A stretch of DNA of 64,000 nucleotides from contig JAXLWZ010000001.1 of assembly GCA_046328225.1 (NCBI GenBank), forward strand, positions 62,001 through 126,000, given 5' to 3'. The DNA is from Amarobacillus sp046328225. GTDB taxonomy: Bacteria; Chloroflexota; Dehalococcoidia; Tepidiformales; Tepidiformaceae. Made by a program: the position numbers and the translations under genes. This document shows, one piece after another, positions 24,927 to 33,491 of this stretch; position 1 is the stretch's first letter; each line of letters opens with the position of its first letter. The notes under the pieces are model-generated. The model did not search any database. It was not told the DNA's origin and was given only the letters and a program-made list of their open reading frames with translations.

Positions 24927-26946
24927 CGGCACCGCCGTGGCGGGCGTGCGCGCCCTGACGCGAGACGATGGTACCCCCGCCGGCGATGGCGGCGGAGCGA
25001 GCCCTGCGGCCGCCGTCCCGGGCTCATCGGAGACACCGCGCGCCGCCGCCGAACGGTTCGCGAAAGCATGGTCGGCGGGCGAATACGACACGTTGTACGG
25101 GATGATCGACGGCCCCTCGCAGGCGGCCGTGCCCCTCGCCAGCTTCACCGGCGAATACACCGCCTTCGCGACCGAACTCACGCTGCGCGGCCTCTCGGCG
25201 ACGGTCGCTTCGGCCGATGGCGCCAGCGCCAGGCTCACGGTGCATGCGGCAACAGCCTATTTCGGGGAGTTCGAATACTCCACCACCCTTAACCTCTCCC
25301 GCACCGGGTCACGCTGGTTCGTCGCCTGGACGCCCGCCGTCATCCATCCCGACCTCGCCGGCGGGCGCCACTTCAAGAGCAGCATCCAGCGCGCCACCCG
25401 CGGCAGCATCCTCGACCGCAACGGCGCGCCGCTGGCCATTACCCGCGAAATCCGCTTTCTCGGCCTGAACCGCTCGGCCGTGCAGGACCGTGCCGTGCTC
25501 ACGGCTACGCTCGGCGAGCTCGGCTTCACGAAGGACCAGGTCGATGCCGCCTTCAACGCGCCCGGCGGCCCCACGCAGCGCGTCACCGTTGGCGCCGTCC
25601 CCGACTCACTGGTCGAAACCGCGGCGCTGAAGGTGCGGTCGCTGCCGGGCGCTATCCTGTTCTTCGAATCCCAGCGCGTGCACCCGCTCGGGGGCTCGGC
25701 CGCGCACGTCGTCGGCTATACGCGCGAGTTCACCGCCGAGGAGCTCGAACAGCGCCGCGGCCAGGGCTTCCGCGCCGGCGACCGCACGGGCGCGACCGGC
25801 CTCGAGGCATCGCTCGAAAAGACCCTGGCCGGGCAGCACGGCGCCGAGCTGCGGGTGGTCGAAAGCGACAACACGACGGTCGTGAAGGTGGTGGCTTCGA
25901 AGGAGTACGTCGCGGGGCAGGATGTTGCCACCACGCTCGATTCCGCGACGCTGGTGGCGGCGCAGGCGCGGCTGGGGTCGCGCGCCGGGGCCGCCGTCGT
26001 CCTCGACCCGCGGACGAACGCGCTGCTCGCGATGAACAGCTCGCCCACCTTCGACCCCGACGCCTTCGAACGAAGCGACCGCGCGGCCCTGCAGGCGCTG
26101 GCGAACGCGCCGCATTCGCCCCAGGCCAACCGCGCGGCGACGGGCCTCTATTCCGCGGGCTCGACCTTCAAGCTCATCACCGGCGCGGCCGGGCTGCTTT
26201 CGGGGCTGTACAAGCCATCGGACACCATCTTCTGCGGCGCCATCTGGAACACGATCACGCCCGCGCGCCGCAACTGGGAGGGCACGCAGGGGCCGCAGAC
26301 CATCGCCCAGGCTCTTATGCGCTCCTGCAACCCCGTCTTTTACGAAATCGCCTATTCCATCTACATGGTCGATGGCAAGGAGTCGTTCCTGTCCGATGTC
26401 GCGCGCATGTTCGGCTTCGGCAGCGAAAGCGGCGCCGTCGGCATCGCCGATGAAGCCGGCCTCGTGCCCGACCCGGCGTGGAAGAAGAAGACGAAGGGCG
26501 AAATCTGGTACCCCGGCGATTCCGTGAACCTGGGCATCGGGCAGGGCGACCTGCTCATCACGCCGCTGCAGCTCGCGAACGCCTACAGCTCATTCCTCGC
26601 GGGGGCCCTCCGCGTGCCCGTGGTGGTCAAGGGCGAGGAGGCGAAGGTGCGCAACCCGATCCCCCTCACGGCGGAGCAATCGGCGCACCTGAAGCTCGGC
26701 CTGCGACTGGTGACGAGCGAGAGCGGCACGGCCAGCGCCGCCTTCGCCAACGCCGGCTACACCGACTTCGGCGGCAAATCCGGCACCGCCGAGGACGCCG
26801 GCGCGCAGCAGCACGTCCTCTTCGTCGCCTTCTCCCCGGCGAACACGCCGCGCGCGGTGGCGGCGGTGGTGCTGGACGAAGGCGGCTCGGGCAGCATCGA
26901 AGCCGGCCCCATCGCCCGCGACATCGTCCTCACGGCGATCAAGTAG
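24883..26946 (+). CDS. Penicillin-binding protein (transpeptidase) with NTF2-like domain
   Basis: A 687-residue membrane-anchored D,D-transpeptidase that cross-links peptidoglycan. Order: signal anchor (1-21), NTF2/MecA-N-like domain (about 50-150), PBP dimerisation domain from TRGSILDRNGAPLAITREI, and transpeptidase domain with Ser427 in SAGSTFK, SCN (RSCNPVF) and KSGT at 632-635. It is PBP2/PbpA-like. The 3' end is partly duplicated: the last codon plus stop and the following bases recur as a 24-bp tandem copy, next to a heptad array. Confidence 0.93.
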   Translation: MRAFFLVAILSGVFIGTAVAGVRALTRDDGTPAGDGGGASPAAAVPGSSETPRAAAERFAKAWSAGEYDTLYGMIDGPSQAAVPLASFTGEYTAFATELTLRGLSATVASADGASARLTVHAATAYFGEFEYSTTLNLSRTGSRWFVAWTPAVIHPDLAGGRHFKSSIQRATRGSILDRNGAPLAITREIRFLGLNRSAVQDRAVLTATLGELGFTKDQVDAAFNAPGGPTQRVTVGAVPDSLVETAALKVRSLPGAILFFESQRVHPLGGSAAHVVGYTREFTAEELEQRRGQGFRAGDRTGATGLEASLEKTLAGQHGAELRVVESDNTTVVKVVASKEYVAGQDVATTLDSATLVAAQARLGSRAGAAVVLDPRTNALLAMNSSPTFDPDAFERSDRAALQALANAPHSPQANRAATGLYSAGSTFKLITGAAGLLSGLYKPSDTIFCGAIWNTITPARRNWEGTQGPQTIAQALMRSCNPVFYEIAYSIYMVDGKESFLSDVARMFGFGSESGAVGIADEAGLVPDPAWKKKTKGEIWYPGDSVNLGIGQGDLLITPLQLANAYSSFLAGALRVPVVVKGEEAKVRNPIPLTAEQSAHLKLGLRLVTSESGTASAAFANAGYTDFGGKSGTAEDAGAQQHVLFVAFSPANTPRAVAAVVLDEGGSGSIEAGPIARDIVLTAIK

Positions 26947-27096
26947 CCAGTTCCTGGTTCCCTCAAGTAGCCAGTTCCCGGTTCCCAGTGCCCAGGGGGC
27001 TACCCCGGGGGGACAGCCTCCCCGGAAGGCCCTGCAGGCCCCCCACGGGGCCGATCCCCTGGGAACTTGGCGCTGGGAACTGGGAACTCGCGCGCG
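26941..27096. repeat. Composite heptad element with 24-bp tandem duplication
   Basis: AAGTAGCCAGTTCC.GGTTCCC occurs twice in tandem (26941-26964 and 26965-26988), the first copy including the final Lys codon and the TAG of the penicillin-binding gene. A GGGGGCTACCCCGGGG core with a CCTGCAGG centre, GGGGCCGATCCCC and GGGAACT units follow, then a CGCGCGCGCAGCGCGCGCG palindrome before prmA. Confidence 0.85.
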
Positions 27097-27122
27097 CAGC
27101 GCGCGCATGGTTCCATGGGACC

Positions 27123-28013
27123 GTGCTCTGGTTCGAAATCACCGCCCATGTGCCGCCCGCGCTCGTCGATGCCGTCGCCGCCGTCATGCGCGATGTTGCC
27201 CCCGGGGGAGTGTCCGTCGAGGAGCCCGTGGACATCCTCGGGCCCGAAAAGGGCTTCCGCGTGCGCGCGAACGAGCCCGTCCTCCTGCGCGTCTACCTCC
27301 CCGCGAGCGAGCTCGGCGCCGTCCTCACCGAGGACCTTCGCCGCGCCATGGAGGCCTTCCCCGAAGTCGAGCTCATCGCGAAGCCCCTGTACGAGCAGGA
27401 CTGGGCCGTCTCCTGGCGCGAATTCTTCGGCGTCGTCGATTTCGGCGGCCGCATCCTCATCGTCCCCTCCTGGATCGAACACGAGGCGCGGCCCGACCAA
27501 CTCGTCATCCGTCTCGACCCCGGGCAGGCGTTCGGCACCGGCCACCACGAGACCACGCGCCTCTGCCTGGCCGCGCTGGAGGAGCACGTCACCCCCGGGA
27601 TGGAGGTGCTCGATGTCGGCACCGGTTCGGGCGTGCTCGCGATCGGGGCCATCCTCCTCGGCGCCGGGCACGTGCACGCCATCGATATCGACCCCGTGGC
27701 TACCGAGGTCGCGCGCGCGAACTGCGAAACCAACGGCGTCCTCGACCGCGTGACCATCCAGGCCGGCGTGCTCGGCGCGGACCACGGCCACCGCTACGGT
27801 CTCGTCATCGCGAACATCAGCACGGATGCGAACCTCGGGCTCGCGGGCATCTTCCCGCACGTCGTCGCGCCCGGTGGCCGGCTCATCCTCAGCGGCATCC
27901 TCGATGTCGACGAACCGCGCGTCCGCGCCGCCATGACCGCGAACGGCTTCACCCACCACATCACACACCAGGAGCGTGACTGGGTGTCGATAGTGCTGAG
28001 TGCTGAGTCCTGA
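27123..28013 (+). CDS. prmA: Ribosomal protein L11 methyltransferase
   Basis: A 296-residue PrmA, which trimethylates L11 using SAM. Key marks are the N-terminal ferredoxin-like domain, WREFFGVVDFGGRILIVPSW, the diagnostic LDPGQAFGTGHHETTRLCL, motif I VLDVGTGSGVLAIGA, DIDPVATEVARAN and VIANISTDANL. It starts at GTG 27123. The last residues (VLSAES) are encoded by a TGAGTGC/TGAGTCC heptad repeat that also provides the stop, so the natural C-terminus has been replaced or extended. The substrate gene rplK is in the same window. Confidence 0.95.
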   Translation: MLWFEITAHVPPALVDAVAAVMRDVAPGGVSVEEPVDILGPEKGFRVRANEPVLLRVYLPASELGAVLTEDLRRAMEAFPEVELIAKPLYEQDWAVSWREFFGVVDFGGRILIVPSWIEHEARPDQLVIRLDPGQAFGTGHHETTRLCLAALEEHVTPGMEVLDVGTGSGVLAIGAILLGAGHVHAIDIDPVATEVARANCETNGVLDRVTIQAGVLGADHGHRYGLVIANISTDANLGLAGIFPHVVAPGGRLILSGILDVDEPRVRAAMTANGFTHHITHQERDWVSIVLSAES

Positions 28014-28166
28014 GTGCTGAGTGAGTTCCCGGTTGCCAGTTCCCAGTTCCCAGGGGATCAGCCCCGTTCGGGCGGCACGCCTCCCCCGGGGTTGCCCCTA
28101 GCCTCGAACCTCGAACCTCGAGCCTCGCGCCCCCTTTTCTCCTTCCTCTTTTCTCTTTTCTCTTAC
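27993..28166. repeat. Composite heptad element entering the prmA 3' end
   Basis: TGCTGAG/TGCTGAG/TCCTGAG/TGCTGAG units cross the prmA stop codon. AGTTCCC units, GGGGATCAGCCCC, a CCCCCGGGGTTGCCCC stem, CCTCGAA/CCTCGAG units and CTTTTCT units follow, up to the thrB stop. Confidence 0.9.
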
Positions 28167-29068
28167 TCCGCCAACTCGATTTTCGAGACAGTTGCTCCCG
28201 TCGCGGAGATGCGGGTGACGAGGGAGCGGCCGCTCATGTGCGCGTTTTGGAGGGTCTGGAGCATGGCGGTGGAGACGGCGCGGCCCGATTCGGCGGGGCA
28301 GATGGCGGCGATGGAGCTGCCGGCGCCGCTCAGCCAGGCCGCGTAGGCGCCCGCTCCCTTCGCCGCCGCGAAGACATCGAACATCGGCGGGAAGAGCGAG
28401 GCGCGCTGGCGCTGGTGGATGCGGTCGTCGGTCGCTTCATCGAGCAGCTCCAGCCGCCCCGAGGCCATCGCGGCGACGAAGAGCGCGGCGCGGCCCGTGT
28501 TGTGGACGGCGTCGGCCTTGCTGTAGCTGTCGGGGAGGGCTTTGCGCGCGTCCTTCGTCGCCATCGAGTGGTCGGGGATGAGGATGGCCATGGCGGCATC
28601 GGCCGGATAGCCGCAGGCCGCGCGCAGGTAGTGCCCGCCGGCCGCTTCGACGCAGACCTGCATGCCGCCGAACAGAGCCGGGCAGGCGTTATCGCCGTGG
28701 CCTTCGAGGTCGCTCGCGAGGTCGAGGCAGTCGGCTTCGCTGAGGGGGCGGCCTTCGAACTCGTTCACGGCCATCACGCCCGCGACGCGCGCCACCGCGC
28801 TCGCGCCGAGGCCGCGCCCCAGCGGGATGGCGACGTTGTAGCGCGCCTGCATCCCCGGCGGCTCCGCTCGCCCGAGCTTCGCATAGGTGTGGCGCGCCGC
28901 GGTCAGCACCATCTTCTCGCCCACGTCCTCGGCGGCGTCCACTTCGTGCGGGCGGAAGGTCACGGTGATCGACGCCTGGATATCGAGCGCGAGCCCCAGG
29001 CAGTCGAAACCGGCGCCGAGATTCGCGCTCGTCGCCGGGACGCGCAAGGTGATGGCCGTGGGCTGCAT
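28163..29068 (-). CDS. thrB: Homoserine kinase
   Basis: A 301-residue GHMP kinase that phosphorylates L-homoserine for threonine synthesis. The N-terminus ITLRVPATSANLGAGFDCLG is diagnostic of ThrB; the ATP loop is IPLGRGLGASAVARVAG; GHGDNACPALFGG and AAWLSGAGSSIAAICP are motifs 2 and 3. The start is ATG 29068. It is on the same strand as rlmE but 65 bp downstream of it, with no other thr genes in the window. Confidence 0.93.
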   Translation of the reverse strand: MQPTAITLRVPATSANLGAGFDCLGLALDIQASITVTFRPHEVDAAEDVGEKMVLTAARHTYAKLGRAEPPGMQARYNVAIPLGRGLGASAVARVAGVMAVNEFEGRPLSEADCLDLASDLEGHGDNACPALFGGMQVCVEAAGGHYLRAACGYPADAAMAILIPDHSMATKDARKALPDSYSKADAVHNTGRAALFVAAMASGRLELLDEATDDRIHQRQRASLFPPMFDVFAAAKGAGAYAAWLSGAGSSIAAICPAESGRAVSTAMLQTLQNAHMSGRSLVTRISATGATVSKIELAE

Positions 29069-29133
29069 CGCTCCCCCGTTCGAATTCCGAAGTCCGATAC
29101 CAGAGGATAGGGAACGCGTTGCGCTCGGGCGAA

Positions 29134-29793
29134 TCAGCCCGGGGGCGGGCCTTCCTCCGCGACATCGGCCGTCGCGGGGCGCGCAGCCTTCGCCGCCTTC
29201 GCACCCGCGAACCCGAGCCCGACGAAGAAGCGCTCGCGGCTCTCGGAGCGCGTGGCCGGCGGCTTCACCATCTCCACCCGCTTGAAGCGCGTGCGCAGCT
29301 CCGCCCGGAAAACGTCCGTCTCCTGGCTGTTGAAGAGCTTCGCGATGAACGTCCCGCCCGACTTGAGGAAGCGGTCGGCGGCCGCGAGCGCGAACATGCA
29401 CAGCTCGTACGACCGCTCCTGGTCCTGCAGCTTGATGCCCGTGGTCAGGGGCGCCATGTCGGACATCACGACATCGAACGGCGGCGAAACGCCCGCCTTC
29501 AGCATGAGCGCGCCCATATCGACGGCGCGCACATCGGCCACGAGGAAGACCGCGTTCGGCAGATCCACCTCCACGGGGTTGAGGTCGACGCCCACGATGC
29601 GGCCCTTCTCGCCAATCACCCGCGACGCATATTGCGACCACGACCCGGGGGCGGCGCCCAGGTCGAGCACCTTCATCCCCGGCTTCAGGATCTTGTAGCG
29701 CTTATCGATCTCCTCGAGCTTGTACACCGACCGCGCGGCGAAGTTCTCCTCCTTCGCCTTCAGGAACCACTTGTCGCGGGGGTTGTAGGCCAT
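29134..29793 (-). CDS. rlmE: 23S rRNA 2'-O-methyltransferase RlmE (RrmJ/FtsJ)
   Basis: A 219-residue FtsJ-family methyltransferase that modifies U2552 of 23S rRNA. The K-D-K-E catalytic tetrad is visible: Lys in RSVYKLEEID, Asp in VMSDMAPLTTG, Lys in IAKLFNSQE and Glu in RSESRERFFVG. SAM motif I is VLDLGAAPGSWSQYA. ATG 29793 is preferred; upstream sequence is heptad repeat. The C-terminal tail (AAKAARPATADVAEE) is a family-unlike Ala/Glu-rich extension. Confidence 0.93.
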   Translation of the reverse strand: MAYNPRDKWFLKAKEENFAARSVYKLEEIDKRYKILKPGMKVLDLGAAPGSWSQYASRVIGEKGRIVGVDLNPVEVDLPNAVFLVADVRAVDMGALMLKAGVSPPFDVVMSDMAPLTTGIKLQDQERSYELCMFALAAADRFLKSGGTFIAKLFNSQETDVFRAELRTRFKRVEMVKPPATRSESRERFFVGLGFAGAKAAKAARPATADVAEEGPPPG

Positions 29794-29807
29794 GGGGATA
29801 AGTGTGA

Positions 29808-29977
29808 AAGAGAAAGGAGGAAAGAGAAAAGGGGGCTCGAGGTTCGAGGCTCGAGGCTCGAGGTGGGGCAACCCCGGGGTGAGCGATGCTCCCCGTGCGG
29901 GGTTGATCCCCTGGGAACTGGGAACTTGGAACCGGGAACTCGCCTCCTCTCTTTCCTCCTTTCTCTTTTCTCTCTAC
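29808..29977. repeat. Full composite heptad element between divergent genes
   Basis: GAGAAAG/GAGGAAA units, GCTCGAGGTTCGAGGCTCGA units, a GGGGCAACCCCGGGG/CCCCGTGCGGGGTTGATCCCC core, GGGAACT/GGGAACC units and a CTTTCCT/CTTTTCT tract. The GA tract lies on the rlmE side and the CT tract on the small membrane protein side. Confidence 0.9.
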
Positions 29978-29986
29978 ATTCCCCCC

Positions 29987-30190
29987 ATGTGGAGCTTCCT
30001 GCGGCGCCAGCTGAATTACTTCCTCATTGGCTTCGTCGTCACCTTCGTCATCTACCTCTTCATCCGCTTCGACCCGGACAAGGTGTTCCTGGGGGTGGTG
30101 CTGGGCGCCATCGGCGGCACCGTGCTCTCGGGCGGGCTCTTCATGCTCGAACGCCGCTTTCCGGACCAGGCTCCGCCTCCGGCGGAGTGA
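29987..30190 (+). CDS. Small two-helix membrane protein
   Basis: A 67-residue protein: a short basic N-terminus (MWSFLRRQLNY), a first hydrophobic helix (FLIGFVVTFVIYLFI), a turn with RFDPDKVFLG, a second glycine-rich helix (VVLGAIGGTVLSGGLFML) and a short charged tail. No clear Shine-Dalgarno is seen because the CT heptad tract lies directly upstream. Its TGA stop is the first part of a GAGAAAA heptad unit. Function unknown. Confidence 0.6.
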   Translation: MWSFLRRQLNYFLIGFVVTFVIYLFIRFDPDKVFLGVVLGAIGGTVLSGGLFMLERRFPDQAPPPAE

Positions 30191-30301
30191 GAAAAGAGAA
30201 AAGAGGAAGGAGAAAAGGAGACCGGGTCAACCCCGGGCGAGCCTGCTCGCGGCGGGGCCGATCCCCTTGGAACTGGGAACTGGTTACCGGGAACTCGCCT
30301 G
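30188..30301. repeat. Composite heptad element between convergent genes
   Basis: It starts within the TGA stop of the small membrane protein (TGAGAAAAGAGAAAAGAGG). A core (GGGTCAACCCCGGG ... GGGGCCGATCCCC) and GGGAACT/GGTTACC/GGGAACT units follow, and the latter contain the stop codon of the class II aldolase gene. Confidence 0.88.
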
Positions 30302-30835
30302 GCGAAGCCACGCGATGTGTGCGCTTTCTTCCAGGGCGGTGACCCAGTGGAGCGCTTCCCAGAGCGTCTGGCCGCGGGCGTAGGCGCCGTGACCGCGCAG
30401 GAGGACGACGAGGTGGTTGCGGAGCGCCGTCGCGATGCCCTCCGTCTGCAGCGGGCCGGCCGCCACCACCGGCACCTCCTTCAGGTGCAGCTGGCCCTCC
30501 AGGTCGCCGGGCACGAAGAGGTCCGTATCGAAGCTGAGCGCGATGGCGTGCCGCGGGTGCGCGTGGGCGACGGCGTTCGCGCTCGTGATCGCGTACACCG
30601 CCTGGTGCAGGGTGGTGTCGCTCGAAGGCGGCGGGCCGTCGTGGCGGCCATCGGGTGAAACGCGCGTGATGTGCCGTTCGCGCAGCCGCCCCAGCATCGT
30701 GCCGGTGCCCGTGATCCAGAGGTCGTGCCCCTCGCGCACGCTGAGGTTGCCCCCGTGGCTCGTCACCAGCGCCAGCTGATAGAGGTCCTTGCCGACCTCC
30801 TGGAGGTCACGCAAAACGCCGGGTGGGATGGGCAT
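30284..30835 (-). CDS. Class II aldolase/adducin-family protein
   Basis: A 183-residue zinc-dependent class II aldolase-like protein, related to fuculose- or ribulose-phosphate aldolases and epimerases. Metal ligands are in AVAHAHPRHAIAL (HxH) and in LLRGHGAYARG (His); SHGGNLSVREGHDLWITGTG is the substrate phosphate region. It starts at ATG 30835. The end of the coding region lies inside a heptad repeat: the last residues (SSR) and the TAA come from GAGTTCCCGGTAACC. It probably cleaves or isomerises a sugar phosphate; the exact substrate is unknown. Confidence 0.85.
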   Translation of the reverse strand: MPIPPGVLRDLQEVGKDLYQLALVTSHGGNLSVREGHDLWITGTGTMLGRLRERHITRVSPDGRHDGPPPSSDTTLHQAVYAITSANAVAHAHPRHAIALSFDTDLFVPGDLEGQLHLKEVPVVAAGPLQTEGIATALRNHLVVLLRGHGAYARGQTLWEALHWVTALEESAHIAWLRQASSR

Positions 30836-30893
30836 GGGGAATCCCCGTTCGCGAACTTCCGGGCGAGTGTAGCGGCCCGGCGGCGAGGGCGCG

Positions 30894-31745
30894 TCAGCCC
30901 GCCGTTCGCCCCGGCTCCCAGGTGATGAGCAGCTCGCGCGCGGCCGGGCGCCAGGTGGGCAGCCACGCCTCGCCTTCGATGCGAAAGAGCCGGTCCAGCC
31001 CGTGCTCGATGTTCTCCCGCGCCCGTGCGAACGACTCCGCCGAGAGCCGGTCGTAGCGGCGAAGTGCGAGCAGCGCCGTTTCGAGCGCGGCCTCGCGGGA
31101 GGTGGGCGGCGGCGGATTGAGCGCGAACCGCCCGTCGAGGACGCGCACGTCAGGCAGGATGCCCATCTCCCAGAGCACCTGCACCAGCTCCATCGGCCCC
31201 GGCAGCAGCGCCAGCGGCTCTCCCAGCGCGACCTCGAACAGCGCCGCGTCCTGGTTCGGCGGCGGCACGCTCCAGCCGTTGACGATGACCCGGCGCCGCG
31301 CCGCCTTCGCCAGCTTTTCGATGAAGGGCACAATTTCGGCCACGAAGTAGGCGACGTTGAACGCGAGCACGACGTCGCCCTCGATGCCCGCCGCCTCCAT
31401 CCAGTCCGCCTGGACCGCGCGCGCATTCGTGATGCCCGCATCCCGCGCGATCGCTTCGAACTCCGTGCACATCGCCGCCGACGGGTCGACGTTGACCACT
31501 TCGCGGCAGATGAGCGCGATGGGAAGGGTCATGCGGCCCGCGCCGCCGCCGACATCGACGACGGTATCGCCGGGCTCGACGTACGCCATCACGGCCGCGA
31601 GGTTGCGGTCGGGCTTGCGGCGGGGGTCATCGCGGAAGCGGCCGACGGCCTGGTCCCAGCGGTCGCCGCCGGCGGGGGCGAAAAGGCGCGTGGTCTGGGC
31701 ATCGCGCGCGGCGATACGGGCGGCGTAGCGCGTGGCGGCGTCCAT
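30894..31745 (-). CDS. Class I SAM-dependent methyltransferase
   Basis: A 283-residue protein. SAM motif I is VVDVGGGAGRMTLPIAL, followed by VVNVDPSAAM (acidic loop) and GDVVLAFNVAYFV. The N-terminus (ATRYAARIAARDAQTTRLFA) is helical. The substrate is unknown. It starts at ATG 31745, next to a heptad element, and is followed by the class II aldolase gene on the same strand 58 bp away. Confidence 0.8.
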   Translation of the reverse strand: MDAATRYAARIAARDAQTTRLFAPAGGDRWDQAVGRFRDDPRRKPDRNLAAVMAYVEPGDTVVDVGGGAGRMTLPIALICREVVNVDPSAAMCTEFEAIARDAGITNARAVQADWMEAAGIEGDVVLAFNVAYFVAEIVPFIEKLAKAARRRVIVNGWSVPPPNQDAALFEVALGEPLALLPGPMELVQVLWEMGILPDVRVLDGRFALNPPPPTSREAALETALLALRRYDRLSAESFARARENIEHGLDRLFRIEGEAWLPTWRPAARELLITWEPGRTAG

Positions 31746-31757
31746 GCGTGGATAGTA

Positions 31758-31886
31758 CCAAGTTCCCAGTTCCCAGTTCCCAGGGGATCGGCCCCGTGGG
31801 GGCAGGCTCGCCCGGACGGGGCTGAGGGCATCATCGTGGGGTTGCCCCCTGGCTACTGGGAACCGGGAACTGGGAACTCGCGCAAG
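31758..31886. repeat. Composite heptad element between divergent genes
   Basis: AAGTTCCCAGTTCCCAGTTC units, GGGGATCGGCCCCGTGGGGG, a GGGGTTGCCCCC stem and GGGAACC/GGGAACT units on the far side, giving two opposed arrays around the core. No CCTCGAA or CT module is present. Confidence 0.85.
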
Positions 31887-31974
31887 CGAATCAGCATTTC
31901 TCTGGCATTTGCCCCCGCGCGCCCACGATGCGCGGTATACTCCCGGACGGGCGCACGCGCCGCAGGAGGTCCCC

Positions 31975-32517
31975 GTGCCCGAGACATCCGACTACCGCGA
32001 GGAGCTCCTCGCACGCCTCCGCCAGGCCACTGAGGATTTCGCCTGGGCGGTTCGCAACGTCTCGCTCCTCGACCAGGGCTACTCGCCCTCCGCCCAGGAA
32101 TGGACCATCCATGAGCACACCAGCCATGTGCGCGACATGGAGACCGAGGTCCTCCTCCCCCTTCTTCGCTGGGCCACCGTGCCCGATATGCTCGACCCCC
32201 TCGACTACAACCGCCGCGAGTGGCGCGAACAGCGCTACGACGTCACCGAGCCCATGCCCGCGATGGTGAGCGACCTCGTCCGCATTCGCGATGAGGAGCT
32301 CGGCATCCTCACCCGCCTGCCCGAGAACGTCTGGCACGGCTGGCGGACGGACACGCGCTGGGGCCCGCTCACCTGCCAGTGGATCGCCGAGACCATGTAC
32401 CGCCACACGCTGGACCACCTCCAGCAGGTGATGGCGCTCCGCCAGGACATCCACCTCGCCGCGCTCGAGCCCCGGCCGCTCGTCGTCGGCGGGTATATCG
32501 GGGGGACCAACCGCTAG
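31975..32517 (+). CDS. DinB-like four-helix protein
   Basis: A 180-residue DinB-fold protein from GTG 31975, which follows AGGAGGT by five bases. Likely metal histidines are in TIHEHTSHVRDME and in MYRHTLDHLQQVM. It overlaps the next gene by 1 bp (TAGTG), so the two are translationally coupled. It is only distantly like the DinB-type gene at 7445. Activity unknown; it may help the coupled CitE-like enzyme. Confidence 0.78.
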   Translation: MPETSDYREELLARLRQATEDFAWAVRNVSLLDQGYSPSAQEWTIHEHTSHVRDMETEVLLPLLRWATVPDMLDPLDYNRREWREQRYDVTEPMPAMVSDLVRIRDEELGILTRLPENVWHGWRTDTRWGPLTCQWIAETMYRHTLDHLQQVMALRQDIHLAALEPRPLVVGGYIGGTNR

Positions 32518-33320
32518 TGCGCCTTCGCTCCATCGTTCGCATCCCCGCCGGCGGGCCGCTCGAAGATGCCCTCGCCGCGCCCGCCGACGCCATCGCGCTC
32601 ACGCTCGCCGATGCGCGCCACCCCGTGGAAGCGCTGCGCGAAGCGGCCGTCGCCGCCATCCCCCGTATCGTCGAATCCGGCAAGCGGGCCATCGTCACCG
32701 TGAACCACCCGCGCACACAGCTGCTCCGATCCGACCTCGCGGCCGTGGTCGTGCCCGGGCTCGGGGGCGTCTTCCTCCCGCACACGGTCGAACCGCAGGA
32801 CGTTCGCGACCTCGCCGTGCTGCTGCGCGAATTCGAATACGACCGTGCGATCGAGCCGGGCGAAGTGCTCGCCTTCCCCGTGATCGATACCGCCCGGGGC
32901 CTGCTGCGCGCCGCCGAGATCGCGCACGCCGCACCACGCGTCGCCGGCCTCCTGTTCGATGGCGAAGCCTATGCCTGGGATGTCGGCGCGCGCGCCGAAG
33001 AGCGTGGCGAACGGCTGGCGTATCCTCGCGGCGCCGTCGTCGCCGCCGCCCGCGCCCACGAAAAGCTCCCGCTCGTGACCTCGTCCGGGCTCGAGCTGCA
33101 GTTCCTTTTCCAGCACGGGTTCGCGGGCGCGGTCATCGTCGATGCGCGGCACGTCGCGAACGCGAACCAGCTCTTCGCGCCCGGCGAATTCCGCCTCCAG
33201 CGCGCGAAAGCCGAGGCCGACGCCTACGAAGCCGCCAAAGCCGAAGGCGCCTGGGTCGCCCGCGCCGGAGAAACCGTGATCGACGCGCACGGCGGGCGCG
33301 CGCGGCGCGCGCTCGAGTAA
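32517..33320 (+). CDS. HpcH/HpaI aldolase / citrate lyase beta-like protein
   Basis: A 267-residue TIM-barrel protein of the CitE/HpcH family from GTG 32517. Visible marks: ALTLADARHPVEALREAAVA, VTVNHPRTQLLRSDLAAVVV, GGVFLPHTVEPQDVRDLAVL, FPVIDTARGLLRAAEIA and GLLFDGEAYAWDVGA, equivalent to the metal-binding Glu and Asp of the family. Such enzymes cleave or form C-C bonds of short acyl-CoA or keto acids with Mg2+. Coupled to the DinB-like gene; the substrate is unknown. Confidence 0.8.
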   Translation: MRLRSIVRIPAGGPLEDALAAPADAIALTLADARHPVEALREAAVAAIPRIVESGKRAIVTVNHPRTQLLRSDLAAVVVPGLGGVFLPHTVEPQDVRDLAVLLREFEYDRAIEPGEVLAFPVIDTARGLLRAAEIAHAAPRVAGLLFDGEAYAWDVGARAEERGERLAYPRGAVVAAARAHEKLPLVTSSGLELQFLFQHGFAGAVIVDARHVANANQLFAPGEFRLQRAKAEADAYEAAKAEGAWVARAGETVIDAHGGRARRALE

Positions 33321-33360
33321 TCAGTTCCCAGTTCCCGGTTCCCAGTTCCCAGGGGATCAG
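33320..33360. repeat. AGTTCCC heptad array
   Basis: TAATCAGTTCCCAGTTCCCG then GTTCCCAGTTCCC and GGGGATCAGCCCC, starting at the stop codon of the CitE-like gene. A second short array (GGGAACT units, 33444-33478) lies on the other side of the terminator. Confidence 0.85.
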
Positions 33361-33401
33361 CCCCGGGGGACGCTACCGGGCCGATGGCCTGAAATATACG
33401 A

Positions 33402-33434
33402 CGAAGGGGGTGCTCCGATTGGAGCACCCCTTCG
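33402..33434. terminator. Bidirectional terminator hairpin
   Basis: GAAGGGGGTGCTCC-GATT-GGAGCACCCCTTC is a 13-bp stem between the convergent CitE-like and citrate synthase genes. It is nearly symmetric and could serve both strands. Confidence 0.8.
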
Positions 33435-33491
33435 CCTTCCACCCTGGGAACTCGGAACTGACCACTGGGAACTCCCAGCGCAAGACCGCGA

